From DATBFX01 sp036558305 (GTDB taxonomy: Bacteria > Chloroflexota > Chloroflexia > Thermomicrobiales > UBA6265): a stretch of DNA of 5,538 bases. The notes under the pieces were generated by a model. The model was not told where the DNA came from and made no database searches. It saw nothing but the letters and a program-made list of their open reading frames with translations. The stretch is from the NCBI GenBank assembly GCA_036558305.1, contig DATBFX010000152.1, positions 1 to 5,538 on the forward strand. The letters are read 5' to 3'. Each line of letters opens with the position of its first letter. Within the stretch, counting starts at the first letter, position 1. Position numbers and translations under genes: made by a program. Positions 5,397 to 5,538 of the stretch are shown here, piece after piece.

Positions 5397-5538
5397 CAGA
5401 CCAGCGCGCTCGATCGGCAGGCGGTCGGCGACCAGTGCGTTAGCCAGCAGCGTCCCCAGAGCCGTCGATCGAAACAAGGCGTGCGTGGCGGCGTGGGCTC
5501 GACCTCGACGTACGTCTAGCGGACGAAGACCGGGAGTC
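5394..5538 (-). CDS. Possible C-terminal end of a minus-strand gene running off the right edge
   Basis: Read on the minus strand, a frame is open from the window edge and ends at TGA (5396-5394), giving at least 47 residues. The last 30 have plausible protein character and GC-rich third positions (HALFRSTALGTLLANALVAD, then RLPIERAGL). The edge-proximal codons are less convincing, with several A- or T-ending ones. The stop codon is also the first three bases of the TGACC terminal motif of the possible mobile element, so the element could have truncated the gene and supplied the stop. I do not recognise the family. The frame may be fortuitous. Confidence 0.3.
   Translation of the reverse strand, partial: TPGLRPLDVRRGRAHAATHALFRSTALGTLLANALVADRLPIERAGL

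Noticed and set aside
1..5538. CRISPR array, tRNA or rRNA gene
   Set aside because: No regularly spaced identical repeats, no tRNA-like cloverleaf that I could recognise, and no conserved rRNA sequence.

Overview
The window is very GC-rich DNA with strongly GC-biased third codon positions. It carries genes for secreted proteins with Pro/Thr-rich tails, and GC-rich palindromic repeats between genes. This mix suggests a high-GC environmental bacterium. A Chloroflexota of the Thermomicrobia/Sphaerobacter type is my best guess, but no rRNA or marker gene here proves it.

Layout. (1) Positions 1-59 form a near-perfect long hairpin (18-bp perfect arms) that overlaps the 5' end of the first gene. 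(2) Positions 18-1397 (+) encode a 459-residue protein. It has beta-rich N-terminal segments, a hydrophobic module framed by Asn-Pro linkers, and a C-terminal OmpA-like peptidoglycan-binding domain. Its true start is uncertain and probably lies outside the window. (3) Positions 1398-1567 contain no gene but hold a cluster of strong palindromes. One is a perfect 10-bp stem closed by a GTGA (GNRA-type) loop. (4) Positions 1568-3178 (+) encode a secreted three-part protein: Cna-B/SpaA-like domain, alpha/beta hydrolase, second Cna-B/SpaA-like domain, then a VTPT-repeat tail. (5) Positions 3179-3241 separate two convergent genes and hold an intrinsic-terminator-like hairpin. (6) Positions 3242-4876 (-) encode a secreted PD40/TolB-type beta-propeller with a C-terminal beta domain carrying an acidic DGxxGD...GDGxF motif. 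The start is set by a GGAGG ribosome-binding site, and a hairpin overlaps the start codon. (7) Positions 4877-5538 look like decayed or accessory DNA. They hold an apparent N-terminal gene fragment (5021 onward, possibly methyltransferase-derived), a 103-bp stretch with TGACC/GGTCA ends resembling insertion-sequence termini, and the possible C-terminal end of a minus-strand gene running off the right edge.

Functionally, the three main genes all point to the cell surface: peptidoglycan binding, a secreted esterase or hydrolase between adhesin-like domains, and a secreted propeller. They do not form one operon, since genes 2 and 3 are convergent and genes 1 and 2 are separated by 170 bp of palindromes. 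I see no clear defence system, CRISPR array, tRNA or rRNA. The most unusual items are the palindromic repeats, the module flanked by 17-bp repeats in gene 1, and the Cna-B/hydrolase/Cna-B fusion.
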